Source: Pseudomonas entomophila
GTDB lineage: Bacteria; Pseudomonadota; Gammaproteobacteria; Pseudomonadales; Pseudomonadaceae
Assembly: GCF_029193575.1 (NCBI RefSeq)
Contig: NZ_JARGCS010000031.1
Span: 1-64,000 of the forward strand
DNA length: 64,000 bases
Reading direction: 5' to 3'
The notes below the pieces were generated by a model, which did not search any database, was not told the origin of the DNA, and was given only the letters and a program-made list of their open reading frames with translations. A program made the position numbers and the translations under genes. Shown in pieces: positions 43,495-53,010 of this stretch (its first letter is position 1; every line of letters begins with the position of its first letter).

Positions 43495-44637
43495 TCAGGC
43501 GTCGCGGCGAAGGTCCGGCGGAATCGGCAGGTCCGGCTTCAACGGCTCTGGCCGCTTGCCCTTGCCCGCGCGGTACTGGCGGATCTGGAACACGTACGCC
43601 AGCACCTGCGCCACCGCCAGGTACAGCCCCGCCGGGATCTCGTGCTCCAGCTCGGTGGAGTAGTAGATCGCCCGCGCCAATGCTGGCGACTCGAGAATCT
43701 GCACCTTGTGCTCGACGCCGATCTCACGAATCTTCAGCGCCAGGAAGTCAGTGCCCTTGGCCAGCAGCAACGGCGCCGCCCCACCCTTCTCCGGGTCGTA
43801 CTTGAGCGCCACGGCGTAATGGGTCGGGTTGGTGATGATCACGTCGGCCTCAGGCACCGCAGCCATCATGCGCCGCTGCGAAGCCTCGCGCTGCAACTGG
43901 CGAATACGCTGCTTGACCTCGGGCTTGCCCTCGCTGTCCTTGTACTCGTCGCGCACTTCCTGCTTGGTCATCTTCAGCTTGTTGTGCGCCTGCCAGAGCT
44001 GGAACGGCACGTCCACCGCAGCGATCAACAACAGCCCGGCAGCCATCCACAGGGCGCTCCAGCCCACCACCTGCAGGCTGTGGATGATCGCCTGCTCCAA
44101 GGGCTCGTTGGCGATCGCCAGCAGCGCCTGGCGGTCGTTGGACAGCACCACCAGCGCCACGACGAGGATCACGAAGAATTTGGCGATGGCCTTGAGCAGC
44201 TCGGTCAGCGAGTTCAGCGAGAACATGCGCTTGATCCCCGCCAGCGGGTTCATGCGGCTGAACTTCGGCTGCAACAGGGAGCCGGAAAACAGGAAACCGC
44301 CGAGCACGATCGGCGAAACGAAGGCGATGACGAACAACAGGATCAGTACCGGCTGGACCGCCCAGAGGGCCATTTTGCCCGAGGCCATCAGGAACATTCC
44401 CATCGACCGCTCGTCCACCAGCACTTCGCGCGACAGCGTGAAGTTCATGCGCATCAGGTCCATCAGGGTTTGCGCCAAGTGCCCGCCGAACGCCAGCAAG
44501 GCCCCGGCACCGGCCAGGGTCAAGGCGACCGTGTTCAGCTCTTTCGAACGGGCCACCTCACCTTTTTCACGCGCATCACGCTTGCGCTTGTCAGTGGGTT
44601 CCTCTGTCTTGTCCTGACCGCTCTCGCTCTCTGCCAT
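43495..44637 (-). CDS. flhB: Flagellar export switch protein FlhB
   Basis: A 380-aa export-gate protein. Four membrane helices in residues about 30-210, then the cytoplasmic domain with the autocleavage motif N270-P-T-H273 (IITNPTHYAVALKY). Cleavage and FliK contact switch export from hook to filament proteins. It ends in a basic tail. It follows fliR by 2 bp. Confidence 0.97.
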   Translation of the reverse strand: MAESESGQDKTEEPTDKRKRDAREKGEVARSKELNTVALTLAGAGALLAFGGHLAQTLMDLMRMNFTLSREVLVDERSMGMFLMASGKMALWAVQPVLILLFVIAFVSPIVLGGFLFSGSLLQPKFSRMNPLAGIKRMFSLNSLTELLKAIAKFFVILVVALVVLSNDRQALLAIANEPLEQAIIHSLQVVGWSALWMAAGLLLIAAVDVPFQLWQAHNKLKMTKQEVRDEYKDSEGKPEVKQRIRQLQREASQRRMMAAVPEADVIITNPTHYAVALKYDPEKGGAAPLLLAKGTDFLALKIREIGVEHKVQILESPALARAIYYSTELEHEIPAGLYLAVAQVLAYVFQIRQYRAGKGKRPEPLKPDLPIPPDLRRDA

Positions 44638-44639
44638 GC

Positions 44640-45416
44640 TCAGCGCGCCCGTGCCAGTTCACGCAGCCACTGCAGCGCTTCGCTGGCCAGGGCCTGGTAA
44701 TGCGGAAGAATATCGGCCAAGCCGATCCAGAAGATGCCCATGCCCAGCACCAGGGTCAGCGGGAAGCCGATGGAGAAGATGTTCAACTGAGGCGCCGCGC
44801 GGGTCATCACGCCAAAGGCGATGTTGATCACCAGCAGCGACGCGATCACCGGCAGGATCAACAGCAACCCCGCACCCAGGACCCAGGTCATGCGCCCGGC
44901 GATCTCCCAGAAATGCGCGACCACCAGGGCATGGCCTACCGGCAGCGTGGTGAAGCTTTCCGTGAGCACCTCGAACACCACCAGATGACCGTTCATCAAC
45001 AGGAACAGCACGCTCACCAGCATGGTCATGAACTGGCTGATCACCGCTACGTTGACGCCGTTGGCCGGGTCGACCATCGAGGCGAAGGCCATACCCATCT
45101 GCACCGCGACGATCTGCCCGGCAATCACGAAGGCCTGGAACAGCATCTGCAACGACAACCCGAACAGCGCCCCGACGATGATCTGCTCGGCGCACAGCAG
45201 CAGGCCGCGCAGGCTCAACGGTTCGAACTCGGGCAACGGCGGCAGGCCCGGCACGATGACCACGGTGATGGCCACCGCCGCGTACAAGCGCACCCGCGCC
45301 GGCAACATGCGCGTGCCGATGATCGGCATGGTCATCATCAACGCCGCCACGCGGAACAGTGGCAGCATGAAGGCGGCCACCCAGGTACCGATCTGTGCGT
45401 TGCTCAGCTCCAGCAT
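44640..45416 (-). CDS. fliR: Flagellar export protein FliR
   Basis: A 258-aa polytopic membrane protein of the FliR/SpaR family, part of the FliPQR export gate. Conserved FRVAALMMTMPIIGTRMLPARVRL (near residues 21-44), QMGMAFASMVDP and the C-terminal helices are seen. It follows fliQ by 7 bp. Confidence 0.96.
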   Translation of the reverse strand: MLELSNAQIGTWVAAFMLPLFRVAALMMTMPIIGTRMLPARVRLYAAVAITVVIVPGLPPLPEFEPLSLRGLLLCAEQIIVGALFGLSLQMLFQAFVIAGQIVAVQMGMAFASMVDPANGVNVAVISQFMTMLVSVLFLLMNGHLVVFEVLTESFTTLPVGHALVVAHFWEIAGRMTWVLGAGLLLILPVIASLLVINIAFGVMTRAAPQLNIFSIGFPLTLVLGMGIFWIGLADILPHYQALASEALQWLRELARAR

Positions 45417-45423
45417 GGTCGTG

Positions 45424-45693
45424 TCAACCGATCAACTGCGGGATGCTGGTGTACAGGCTAATGAAATACTCCATGAACTTCTGCACCAGCCACGGCCCGG
45501 CGACGATCAGCGTCACCAGCATCACCAGCAGGCGCGGCAGAAAGCTCAGGGTCTGTTCGTTGATCTGCGTGGCAGCCTGGAACATCGCCACCACCAGGCC
45601 GATCAGCAGGCTCGGCACCACCAGCACTGCGACCATCAGGGTGGTCATCCACAGCGCCTCGCGGAACAGGTCGACGGCAACTTCAGGGGTCAT
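45424..45693 (-). CDS. fliQ: Flagellar export protein FliQ
   Basis: An 89-aa protein with two membrane helices (LWMTTLMVAVLVVPSLLIGLVVAMFQAATQI and FLPRLLVMLVTLIVAGPWLVQKFMEYF read in order), the standard FliQ/SpaQ form. ATG 45693 follows GGAGAG by about 6 bp; the preceding TTG-CCC codons are not used. Confidence 0.95.
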   Translation of the reverse strand: MTPEVAVDLFREALWMTTLMVAVLVVPSLLIGLVVAMFQAATQINEQTLSFLPRLLVMLVTLIVAGPWLVQKFMEYFISLYTSIPQLIG

Positions 45694-45714
45694 GGGCAAC
45701 TCTCCTTGAGGGCG

Positions 45715-46470
45715 TCAGACGCCGCCGAAACTGCCGGCCAGGGTGCCCATGATCAGCGCCCAGCCATCGACCAGCACGAACAGCATGATCTTGAACGGCA
45801 GCGAGATGATCAGCGGCGACAGCATCATCATGCCCATGGCCATCAGCACACTGGCCACCACCATGTCGATGATCAGGAACGGGATGAAGATCATGAAACC
45901 GATCTGGAACGCGGTTTTCAGCTCGGAGGTGACGAACGCCGGCACGAGGATGGTCAGCGGCACCTGGTCGGGCCCGGCGATGTCGGTGCGCTTGGACAAG
46001 CGCATGAACAGGTCCAGGTCGCTTTGCCGGGTCTGCGCCAGCATGAAGTCCTTCAGCGGCCCCTGGGCCTTGTCGATCGCCTGCTGGGCCGTCATCTGCT
46101 CGCTCAGGTACGGCTGCAGGGCGTCCTTGTTCACGCGGTCGAACACCGGCGCCATGATGAACATGGTGAGGAACAGCGCCATGCCGGTGAGCAACTGGTT
46201 CGACGGTGTCTGCTGCAGGCCAAGGGCCTGGCGCAGGATGGAGAAGACGATGATGATGCGGGTGAAGCTGGTCATCAGGATGACGAACGCCGGGATGAAG
46301 CTCAGCGCCGTCATGATCAGCAGGATCTGCAGGCTGACCGAGTACTCCTGCTGGCCGTTCGGCCCGCTGGACAGGGTGATCGCCGGGATCGACAGCGGGT
46401 CGGCGGCCAGGGCCAGCGGCGCGGCCAACAGCAGCGCCAGGGTCAACAGAAAGCGCGGCGCGCCGGTCAT
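45715..46470 (-). CDS. fliP: Flagellar export protein FliP
   Basis: A 251-aa export-gate protein with a cleavable signal peptide ([22 protein letters not shown]). Family motifs include [24 protein letters not shown] and the last helices [25 protein letters not shown] 46470 overlaps the fliO stop by one base; a GTG one codon upstream would overlap by 4 bp. Confidence 0.96.
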   Translation of the reverse strand: MTGAPRFLLTLALLLAAPLALAADPLSIPAITLSSGPNGQQEYSVSLQILLIMTALSFIPAFVILMTSFTRIIIVFSILRQALGLQQTPSNQLLTGMALFLTMFIMAPVFDRVNKDALQPYLSEQMTAQQAIDKAQGPLKDFMLAQTRQSDLDLFMRLSKRTDIAGPDQVPLTILVPAFVTSELKTAFQIGFMIFIPFLIIDMVVASVLMAMGMMMLSPLIISLPFKIMLFVLVDGWALIMGTLAGSFGGV

Positions 46471-46916
46471 CACTGCTTGTCCTTCTGGTCCTTGCCCATC
46501 AGCTCGAGCAGCCGCTGGGCGAATTCCGGCGCGGCCTGGCGGGCACCGGCGGGCACCTCCACCGGCTCGGCCATCACGTGCAGGGTTTCGATGGTGCCGG
46601 GGCTGTGGCCGATGAGGATCTGCTCCTTGCCGACCTGCACCAGCAGCAATCGGTCACGCGGGCCGATGGCGCGGCTGCCGACGATCTCGATCAACTGCCC
46701 GCCCCGCGGTGCGGCCACCTGCATGCGCCGCAGCAGCCAGGCCAGACCGAAGATCAGGCCCACCACCAACAACAGGCCGAACGCCATCTGCGCCAACTGC
46801 CCCCCCAGCCCGACCGGGCTGGCCGACACGGCGGCGGCAGGTTCGGCGGCGGCCAGCGCCACTTCGCTGGCCAGCAACGCACCCAGGGCCGTCGCGGCCC
46901 GCATCAGGCGCTTCAT
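46470..46916 (-). CDS. fliO: Flagellar protein FliO
   Basis: A 148-aa membrane protein that helps assemble FliP. N-terminal signal-like segment, one helix ([22 protein letters not shown]), then a small cytoplasmic domain with [22 protein letters not shown]. It directly abuts fliN with no gap. Confidence 0.92.
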   Translation of the reverse strand: MKRLMRAATALGALLASEVALAAAEPAAAVSASPVGLGGQLAQMAFGLLLVVGLIFGLAWLLRRMQVAAPRGGQLIEIVGSRAIGPRDRLLLVQVGKEQILIGHSPGTIETLHVMAEPVEVPAGARQAAPEFAQRLLELMGKDQKDKQ

Positions 46917-47381
46917 TCAGCGCAGCTTCTTGATACGTTCGCTGGGGCTGATCACGTCCGTCAGGCGGATGCCGAACTTCTCGTTGACCACCACCACTTC
47001 GCCATGGGCGATCAGCGTGCCGTTGACCAGCACGTCCAGCGGCTCCCCGGCCAGGCGGTCGAGCTCGATCACCGAGCCCTGGTTCAGTTGCAGCAGGTTG
47101 CGGATGCTGATTTCGGTGCTGCCCACTTCCATGGAGATGCTCACCGGGATGTCCAGGATCACGTCCAGGTTCGGGCCTTCCAGCGAGACGATCTCGTTGG
47201 GGCGCGGCGAGCTGGCGAACTCTTCCATCGGCAGGCGACCGGCGCCGGAGGAGCGGGCGTCGGCGGCCAGCAGCGCGTCGATGTCGGCCTGGCCGGCATC
47301 ACCGGTCTCTTCCAGGGCTGCGGCCCACTCGTCGGCCAGCGCCTGTTCTTCCGGGGAAGTGATCTCGTTTTCGTTAGCCAT
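46917..47381 (-). CDS. fliN: Flagellar motor switch protein FliN
   Basis: A 154-aa C-ring protein. Acidic N-terminal region, then the SpoA domain (ILDIPVSISMEVGSTEISIRNLLQLNQGSVIELDRLAGEPLDVLVNG runs over about 75-122). It helps set rotation direction and docks FliH/FliI. ATG 47381 follows GAGGAC; the six upstream codons are not needed. Confidence 0.96.
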   Translation of the reverse strand: MANENEITSPEEQALADEWAAALEETGDAGQADIDALLAADARSSGAGRLPMEEFASSPRPNEIVSLEGPNLDVILDIPVSISMEVGSTEISIRNLLQLNQGSVIELDRLAGEPLDVLVNGTLIAHGEVVVVNEKFGIRLTDVISPSERIKKLR

Positions 47382-47427
47382 AGTGTCCTCGACAGGCATT
47401 CAATTCGGGGTTGCGACCGACGCGCCG

Positions 47428-48396
47428 TCAGCGGCGTTCGATCGGGTCGATGATCTGCAGCGACAGGGCGCCCTTGTGCGAACCCAGCCGCGCCTTGAAC
47501 GACGGCACGCCGTTGGCGCGCAGCACCAGGTGTTCGGGCAGCTCGACCGGAATCACATCGCCCGGCTGCATGTGCAGGATGTCGCGCAGCTTCAGCTGGC
47601 GGCGGGCAACGGTGGCCGAGACCGGCACGCTGACGTCCAGCACGTCTTCGCGCAGGGCCTTGACCCAGCGCTCGTCCTGGTCGTCCAGGTCGGACTGGAA
47701 ACCGGCGTCGAGCATCTCGCGCACCGGCTCGATCATCGAGTACGGCATGGTCACGTGCAGGTCGCCGCCACCGCCGTCGAGCTCGATGTGGAAGGTCGAC
47801 ACCACCACCGCCTCGCTGGGGCCGACGATGTTGGCCATGGCCGGGTTGACCTCGGAGTTTATGTACTCGAAGTTCACCGGCATGATCGCCTGCCAGGCTT
47901 CCTTGAGGTCGACGAAGCACTGGTCCAGGACCATGCGCACCACGCGCAGCTCGGTCGGCGTGAACTCGCGCCCCTCGATCTTGGCGTGGCGGCCGTCACC
48001 ACCGAAGAAGTTGTCCACCAGCTTGAACACAAGCTTCGCGTCAAGGATGAACAGCGAAGTGCCGCGCAGTGGCTTGATCTTCACCAGGTTGAGGCTGGTC
48101 GGTACGTACAGCGAATGCACGTACTCACCGAACTTCATCACCTGCACGCCACCGACCGCCACGTCGGCGGAGCGGCGCAGCAGGTTGAACATGCTGATGC
48201 GGGTGTAGCGGGCGAAACGTTCGTTGATCATCTCCAGGGTCGGCATGCGCCCCCGGACGATCCGGTCCTGGCTGGTCAGGTCGTAGCTCTTGACGCCGCC
48301 GGGCTCGGCAGCGCTCTCGGTTTGCACCAGCCCATCGTCGACGCCATGCAACAGGGCATCGATCTCATCCTGGGACAGCAGGTCCTGCACGGCCAT
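47428..48396 (-). CDS. fliM: Flagellar motor switch protein FliM
   Basis: A 322-aa C-ring protein. The N-terminal CheY-P-binding motif LLSQDEIDALLHG (6-18) is present, followed by the middle GGxG domain (FFGGDGRHAKIEGREFT) that contacts FliG and the C-terminal SpoA domain. CheY-P binding here reverses the motor. It follows fliL by 10 bp. Confidence 0.97.
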   Translation of the reverse strand: MAVQDLLSQDEIDALLHGVDDGLVQTESAAEPGGVKSYDLTSQDRIVRGRMPTLEMINERFARYTRISMFNLLRRSADVAVGGVQVMKFGEYVHSLYVPTSLNLVKIKPLRGTSLFILDAKLVFKLVDNFFGGDGRHAKIEGREFTPTELRVVRMVLDQCFVDLKEAWQAIMPVNFEYINSEVNPAMANIVGPSEAVVVSTFHIELDGGGGDLHVTMPYSMIEPVREMLDAGFQSDLDDQDERWVKALREDVLDVSVPVSATVARRQLKLRDILHMQPGDVIPVELPEHLVLRANGVPSFKARLGSHKGALSLQIIDPIERR

Positions 48397-48406
48397 CGAG
48401 GTGCTC

Positions 48407-48904
48407 CTACTGCAATACGAAATTGGTGAACAGCAACTGGTCGATGACCGGCTTGCCGACTTCCTTCTGCGCCACTTCCTGGACCACCGCGGTGGCCTTC
48501 TGGCGCAGCATCTCCTGGCCCACGGCGCTGCTGGCCAGGGTGTCGAAGCCTTGGCCAGAGAACATCATCACCAGGTTGTTGCGGATCACCGGCATGTGCA
48601 CCTTGAGCGCATCCAGGTCGGCCTGGCTACGCCCCTGCAGGGTGATGCTCACCTGCATGTAGCGCTGGCGGCCGTTCTGGTTGAAGTTGACCACGAACGC
48701 CGGGGCCAGGGGCTCATAGATCGCCGCAGCCTTGACGTTGGCCTGGGTGGCCTCGGGCGCGGGGGCCGGCTCGCTCTTGTGCATGATGAACCAGGTCGCG
48801 CCCACCGACAGGCCAACCGCCAGCAGCAAGGCCAGCACCAGCAGGAGGATCAGCTTGAGTTTGCCTTTAGTGGCGGGGTCTTTGACTGCTTCGCTCTTCG
48901 CCAT
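48407..48904 (-). CDS. fliL: Flagellar basal body-associated protein FliL
   Basis: A 165-aa single-pass membrane protein (LKLILLLVLALLLAVGLSVGATWFIM, about residues 15-40) with a periplasmic domain, which associates with stators and the basal body. It heads the fliLMNOPQR-flhB transcript, with a sigma-54 promoter at 48955-48971. Confidence 0.95.
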   Translation of the reverse strand: MAKSEAVKDPATKGKLKLILLLVLALLLAVGLSVGATWFIMHKSEPAPAPEATQANVKAAAIYEPLAPAFVVNFNQNGRQRYMQVSITLQGRSQADLDALKVHMPVIRNNLVMMFSGQGFDTLASSAVGQEMLRQKATAVVQEVAQKEVGKPVIDQLLFTNFVLQ

Positions 48905-48954
48905 GCCAATAATCCGTCGTCCATCGGGGGTTTCTAGGAGGATGACGTGGCTTG

Positions 48955-48971
48955 AGCAAGTGTTATGCCAA
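48955..48971 (-). promoter_or_regulatory. Sigma-54 promoter upstream of fliL
   Basis: The minus strand reads TTGGCATAACACTTGCT, with GG and GC 10 bp apart, close to the TGGCAC-N5-TTGC consensus, about 50 bp before fliL. It is expected to be FleQ- or FleR-activated. Confidence 0.78.
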
Positions 48972-48996
48972 ATTTTGCGGAGGAGCGGATGACGCT

Positions 48997-49017
48997 ATCG
49001 CGGGGCCAGCCCGCGAT
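48997..49017. repeat. REP-type hairpin after fliK
   Basis: ATCGCGGG (48997-49004) and CCCGCGAT (49010-49017) with loop GCCAG. It lies between the fliK stop and the fliL promoter and may end the fliK transcript. Confidence 0.7.
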
Positions 49018-49032
49018 GAAACCGACGCAGCC

Positions 49033-50364
49033 TCAGGCGTAATAGTCGATCGCACTGTCACCGATGACCACCTGCTGCTCCACCGGTCGCGTGGCGTCGC
49101 CCAGCTCACCGGCCTCCCCGCCGCCCTCGGCCGCACGCCGCGCGGCGATGCCGGAAAGGTTCGACCCGCCCTGCTGGGCCTGCTGCTGTTGCCCGCGAGA
49201 CTGATCGGCAACGTTGACGTCAGGCTGTGCCAGGCCCTGCTGGGCGAACAGCTCGCGCAGGCGGTGCACCTGGCTGTCGAGGGCATCGCGCACGCCCGCG
49301 TGACCACTGATGAAGGTCACCTGGGTGGACTGGTCCGTCGCCACATTGACGCGGATGTCCAAACGCCCCAGCTCGGCCGGCTCCAGCTGGATGTCGGCCG
49401 ACTTGAGGTTCTGACTGGACAGGTACATCACCCGGTTCACCAAGCCCTCGGTCCAGGCGCCCTGGTTCATCGGCAACGGCTGGTTCAGCGGATTGCTCGG
49501 TGGCGTCACGTGGACGGCTTTCGGGGTGACCGCCTGGGTCAGGTTGGCCAGGCGATTGGCGAAGTCATCGACACGGGTGTCGCTGGCGGCGTTCTTCACA
49601 TCCTTGAGGCCGTCACCCAGCAGTTCGGAAAACGCTTGCTCACCCTTGTCGGACTGCCCCGCCTCGGCCTGAGGCTTCTCGATCAGGCTCGCCAACGGAT
49701 TGACGCTGGACTGGCTAGCGGCGCTGTCGGTCGGGGGCTGCTGATTGCTCTCACTGCGCGTGCTGGCGTGAGCAGAGGTGGTGCCCTTGGCCTGGGCGCT
49801 CTGCTCCAGGGCCAGGCGCAGGGTCGGCAGGTTGGCCAGTGGATCGGCTTCAGGGTCGAAGGCTTCGGCCGGTGACGCCTCGGCTGCCGTTGGTGCGGGC
49901 AGCGTCGGTGCCGGCGCCGGGGGCGGCGGTTGCACGGCAGCCTGCAGGACGGGAGCGACCGCCTCTGCCTGGGCCTGGATCAACTGAGCGCCGGGCAGGG
50001 AATCGGTGACCTGGCCAGCCACCAGGCTGGCATCGAGCGAGGTGCCGTCGTCACTGGGCGGGGTATCGCCACTGTCACTGGCATCGGCGACTGGCAATTT
50101 GTTGCCGTCATCGGCAACCGGGGCCGAGCCGTCATCGCTCTTCTTGCCGCCCTGGGCCACGTCGGGCTTGTCCTTGGGCTTGGCCTGGGGGACCTTGTCG
50201 TCGCGTGCCGGGGCGTTGTCACGCGCTTGCTTGGCCATCACCTGGCCGAAGCCCCCGCCCTGGCTGGCCGGGGCTTGCAGGGCTTTGTCCGGGGTGTTGG
50301 CCGGGGCGCGCGACGGCGCGTTCGCCAGCCCCGTTTGCAGCAATGGATTGGATGCGACAGGCAT
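49033..50364 (-). CDS. fliK: Flagellar hook-length control protein FliK
   Basis: A 443-aa secreted ruler protein. Long low-complexity N-terminal part (Asp/Gln/Pro-rich, about 1-290), then the FliK C-terminal domain with NRVMYLSSQNLKSADIQLEPAELGRLDIRVNVATDQSTQVTFISGHAGVRDALDSQVHRLRELF read across about 325-390. It measures hook length and triggers the FlhB switch. Separate from the FliK-like gene at 24418. Confidence 0.93.
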   Translation of the reverse strand: MPVASNPLLQTGLANAPSRAPANTPDKALQAPASQGGGFGQVMAKQARDNAPARDDKVPQAKPKDKPDVAQGGKKSDDGSAPVADDGNKLPVADASDSGDTPPSDDGTSLDASLVAGQVTDSLPGAQLIQAQAEAVAPVLQAAVQPPPPAPAPTLPAPTAAEASPAEAFDPEADPLANLPTLRLALEQSAQAKGTTSAHASTRSESNQQPPTDSAASQSSVNPLASLIEKPQAEAGQSDKGEQAFSELLGDGLKDVKNAASDTRVDDFANRLANLTQAVTPKAVHVTPPSNPLNQPLPMNQGAWTEGLVNRVMYLSSQNLKSADIQLEPAELGRLDIRVNVATDQSTQVTFISGHAGVRDALDSQVHRLRELFAQQGLAQPDVNVADQSRGQQQQAQQGGSNLSGIAARRAAEGGGEAGELGDATRPVEQQVVIGDSAIDYYA

Positions 50365-50436
50365 GTAAAGGTCTCCGCGCCAGAAACGAAAAAGCGTCTG
50401 GAACCAAGACAGGCAAAACTCGCGCCAGTTTGTGAA

Positions 50437-50784
50437 CTAGTTGGCGGAAACCCGCTGCCGTTCACTGCGGTAGAAGCGCTGGACTTCGAGGAATTCCTGG
50501 TCGATGCGGTTGATCAGGTCTTCGATGCCGTACAGCGGCTGTTGGCGCACGCGGTCTTCCAGCTGTTGGCACAGGCTGGCCAGGCCGACAGCGCCCATGT
50601 TGCTGCTACTGCCCTTGAAGCTATGGGCTGCCAGGCCCAGCTCGGCGGCATCCTTGGCCTCGTGCAACTGGTTCAGGCGCCGCTCGGAGTCCTCGAGGAA
50701 GGTTTCCAGCAGTTGCAGGTAGCCATCTTCCATGACCTCCTGCAAGTCGTTGAGGACCTTGTGATCGATATGCATGTCAGTCAC
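50437..50784 (-). CDS. hptB: Hpt-domain phosphotransfer protein HptB
   Basis: A 115-aa histidine phosphotransfer protein. The phosphorylated histidine is H54 in LAAHSFKGSSSNMGA. The start is taken at GTG 50784 because AAGGAG lies 7 bp upstream; ATG 50775 is the alternative. In P. aeruginosa HptB relays phosphate from hybrid kinases to HsbR to control flagellar genes and biofilm. It is followed by hsbR and hsbA in reverse genomic order upstream on the same strand. Confidence 0.85.
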   Translation of the reverse strand: MTDMHIDHKVLNDLQEVMEDGYLQLLETFLEDSERRLNQLHEAKDAAELGLAAHSFKGSSSNMGAVGLASLCQQLEDRVRQQPLYGIEDLINRIDQEFLEVQRFYRSERQRVSAN

Positions 50785-50845
50785 TTGCTCACTCCTTGAT
50801 CAAGCTCGATTATGCCTGAGCGCTTCGCGCGGCTCACCAGGCCCT

Positions 50846-52537
50846 TTACCAGACGAATACCACCCGCGCCCGGCGACCACCATCCAACCACTCGGCCTGC
50901 GGGCTAAGACGCCGCACCAGGTTCAGCCCACGACCGCTGAAACCCTGTTCCTGGATCGGCCGCGCCAGCATCCTGGCCACGTCGAAACCTGCGCCACTGT
51001 CGCGCACTTCGATCATCAGACGCCCGCCCCTCCCGACCGGTTCCACTTTCAGGTCGATGCGCACCAAACCCTCGTCCAACCGCGCCAAACGTTGCTTGCG
51101 CGCACTGTAGTAGACAGCGAAACCATGGGCATCGCGCTTGAGCCGGGAATCCAGACCCAGCACACCGTGCTCCAGGGCATTGGAGTACAGCTCGCTGAGC
51201 ACGCTGTGCAACAGCCCGCCCAACGGGCGCAGCCCGTGGATTTCCTGCAACAACTGGACCAGATAAGGCACCGGGTTGAAACGCTTGAGGCTGTCGGCCC
51301 GCATCTCGAAGGATAGCGACCAATCCAGGGGGCTGGAGCGCCCGCTGTCGGAATAGACCACAGGCAGCGGCGCCATCTGCTGGGGCGCGAGCATATGGAT
51401 GTCGCACAGACTGATGTCATCGCGCGGGCTGCCACCGAAACGCGCCAGCGCCTGCATCACCTCCTCGAACAACTGCGCCGGGTCACGATTGGCTTGCAAC
51501 ACCCGCTGCAGGCGCTCGACACCGAACAGTTGGTCCTGGGCATCACCGGTGTCGACCACGCCATCGGACAGCAGGAACAAACGTTCACCCGCCTGCAACG
51601 GCATCACCTCGGTGCCGTCGTCGAACTGCTCGGCGCCGAGGATGCCCAGGGGCAAGTGCCGCGAAGGCAGGGTCGCAAGCACTTCGCCGGCAGCGGACAA
51701 GCGATAGCCGTCGGGCATGCCGCCGTTCCACACCTCCACGGTACCGCGCTGGAAGCTCAGGCTGAGCAGCAGCGCGCAGCAGAACATATCGACCGGTAGG
51801 ATGCGCTTGAGCTTGGCGTTCATCTCGCGCAAGGTTTCCACCAGCCCGTAGCCCTTGGCGGTCATGCCATAGAACACCTCGGCCAGCGGCATGGCGCCGA
51901 CCGCCGCCGGCAGGCCGTGGCCGGTGAAATCGCCGAGCAGCACGTGCATGTCGCCCGAGGGAGTGAACGCTGCCAGCAACAAGTCGCCGTTGAACAACGC
52001 ATAGGGCGACTGCAGGTAGCGGATGTTCGACGAGCTCAGGCAACCGGAGTGGGCAACCTTGTCGAACACCGCCTTGGCCACCCGTTGCTCATTGAGCAAG
52101 TGGTGGTGGTGACGGGCGATCTCGTCGCGCTGCTCCAGCACGGTGGCTTGCAGCCGGCGCAGGCGGTCCATGGCGCGGATCTTGGCGTTGAGGATCACCG
52201 CACTGTAGGGCTTGGCCATGAAGTCGTCGCCGCCAGCTTCGAGGCAGCGCACCAGGGCGTCTTCTTCATTGAGCGAGGTGAGGAAGATGATCGGCACCAA
52301 CGCCTCGCCGGCCAGCGCCTTGATCCGCCGCGCCGCCTCGAAGCCGTCCATCACCGGCATCAGAGCATCGAGCAGCACCAGCTGCGGGCGTTTTTCGGCG
52401 AACAGCGCAACGGCCTGCTCGCCGTTTTCCGCAGTGAACACCTCATGGCCCTGGCGCCGCACTATCTGCGCAAGCAGCAGGCGGTCGGCCGCGCCATCCT
52501 CGGCGACCAGCACGCGCAGCGCGAATTCGGCTGACAT
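50846..52537 (-). CDS. hsbR: HsbR: receiver-PP2C phosphatase-kinase regulator
   Basis: A 563-aa response regulator. Receiver domain with D57 (LVLLDALMPVMDG), a short coiled coil, a SpoIIE/PP2C phosphatase domain (HVLLGDFTGHGLPAAVGAM; LLSDGVVDTGD), and a C-terminal GHKL anti-sigma-type kinase domain (LHSVLSELYSNALEHGVLG; GFSGRGLNLVRRLS). P. aeruginosa HsbR phosphorylates or dephosphorylates HsbA depending on HptB input. ATG 52537 begins the receiver domain; it starts 8 bp after the hsbA stop. Confidence 0.88.
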   Translation of the reverse strand: MSAEFALRVLVAEDGAADRLLLAQIVRRQGHEVFTAENGEQAVALFAEKRPQLVLLDALMPVMDGFEAARRIKALAGEALVPIIFLTSLNEEDALVRCLEAGGDDFMAKPYSAVILNAKIRAMDRLRRLQATVLEQRDEIARHHHHLLNEQRVAKAVFDKVAHSGCLSSSNIRYLQSPYALFNGDLLLAAFTPSGDMHVLLGDFTGHGLPAAVGAMPLAEVFYGMTAKGYGLVETLREMNAKLKRILPVDMFCCALLLSLSFQRGTVEVWNGGMPDGYRLSAAGEVLATLPSRHLPLGILGAEQFDDGTEVMPLQAGERLFLLSDGVVDTGDAQDQLFGVERLQRVLQANRDPAQLFEEVMQALARFGGSPRDDISLCDIHMLAPQQMAPLPVVYSDSGRSSPLDWSLSFEMRADSLKRFNPVPYLVQLLQEIHGLRPLGGLLHSVLSELYSNALEHGVLGLDSRLKRDAHGFAVYYSARKQRLARLDEGLVRIDLKVEPVGRGGRLMIEVRDSGAGFDVARMLARPIQEQGFSGRGLNLVRRLSPQAEWLDGGRRARVVFVW

Positions 52538-52544
52538 CGGCGGC

Positions 52545-52850
52545 TCAGCTGATATCGAAGAGCTTTTCGAAGTTGGAGATGGCGAGGATCTTGCGCACAT
52601 CGGGGCTGGCGTGCACCACGCGGATATCCGCCTCCTCGCCGCCGATATGGTCGCGTAGCAGCAGCAACATGCCCAGCGCCGAGCTGTCCAGGTAGGTGGC
52701 GTCCTTCAGGTCGACCACGACCGAGTCGGGGGTCGGGTGCTGGCGTTCGTAGGCGTCCCTGAACTCCTGGTGCTTGCCAAAATCGAAGCGCCCCTTGACC
52801 TTGATCGTGAGCTTTTTCCCGTCCTGCGAAAAATCAGATTCGACTGCCAT
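52545..52850 (-). CDS. hsbA: HsbA: STAS anti-anti-sigma factor
   Basis: A 101-aa STAS-domain protein. The switch serine is S56 in ATYLDSSALGMLLLL. In P. aeruginosa unphosphorylated HsbA binds FlgM, freeing FliA, and the phosphorylated form binds the diguanylate cyclase HsbD. Placed directly before hsbR and hptB, inside the flagellar cluster. Confidence 0.88.
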   Translation of the reverse strand: MAVESDFSQDGKKLTIKVKGRFDFGKHQEFRDAYERQHPTPDSVVVDLKDATYLDSSALGMLLLLRDHIGGEEADIRVVHASPDVRKILAISNFEKLFDIS

Positions 52851-52979
52851 GCGTGCGATTCCTTCGGTGATGGCGAATGCGGACTCTTGAAGGTTTAGCA
52901 GTCGATGGGGTGGGCTGCAAGGACGCCATCATGGAGCATGCAGGGGCAGCGCCGCGCTCAATGACAAGGGTGCACCTGA

Positions 52980-52994
52980 GCGGGCTTGTCCCGC
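52980..52994. repeat. REP core between hsbA and fliJ
   Basis: GCGGG-CTTGT-CCCGC at 52980-52994, followed by GATAGGGC, the standard REP core. It separates the fliJ end from the hsbA transcript. Confidence 0.65.
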
Positions 52995-53010
52995 GATAGG
53001 GCCTCGCAGA

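Noticed and set aside
45022..48429. A 1135-codon open frame on the plus strand
   Set aside because: Antisense to fliR-fliM, which are intact; no coding features of its own.
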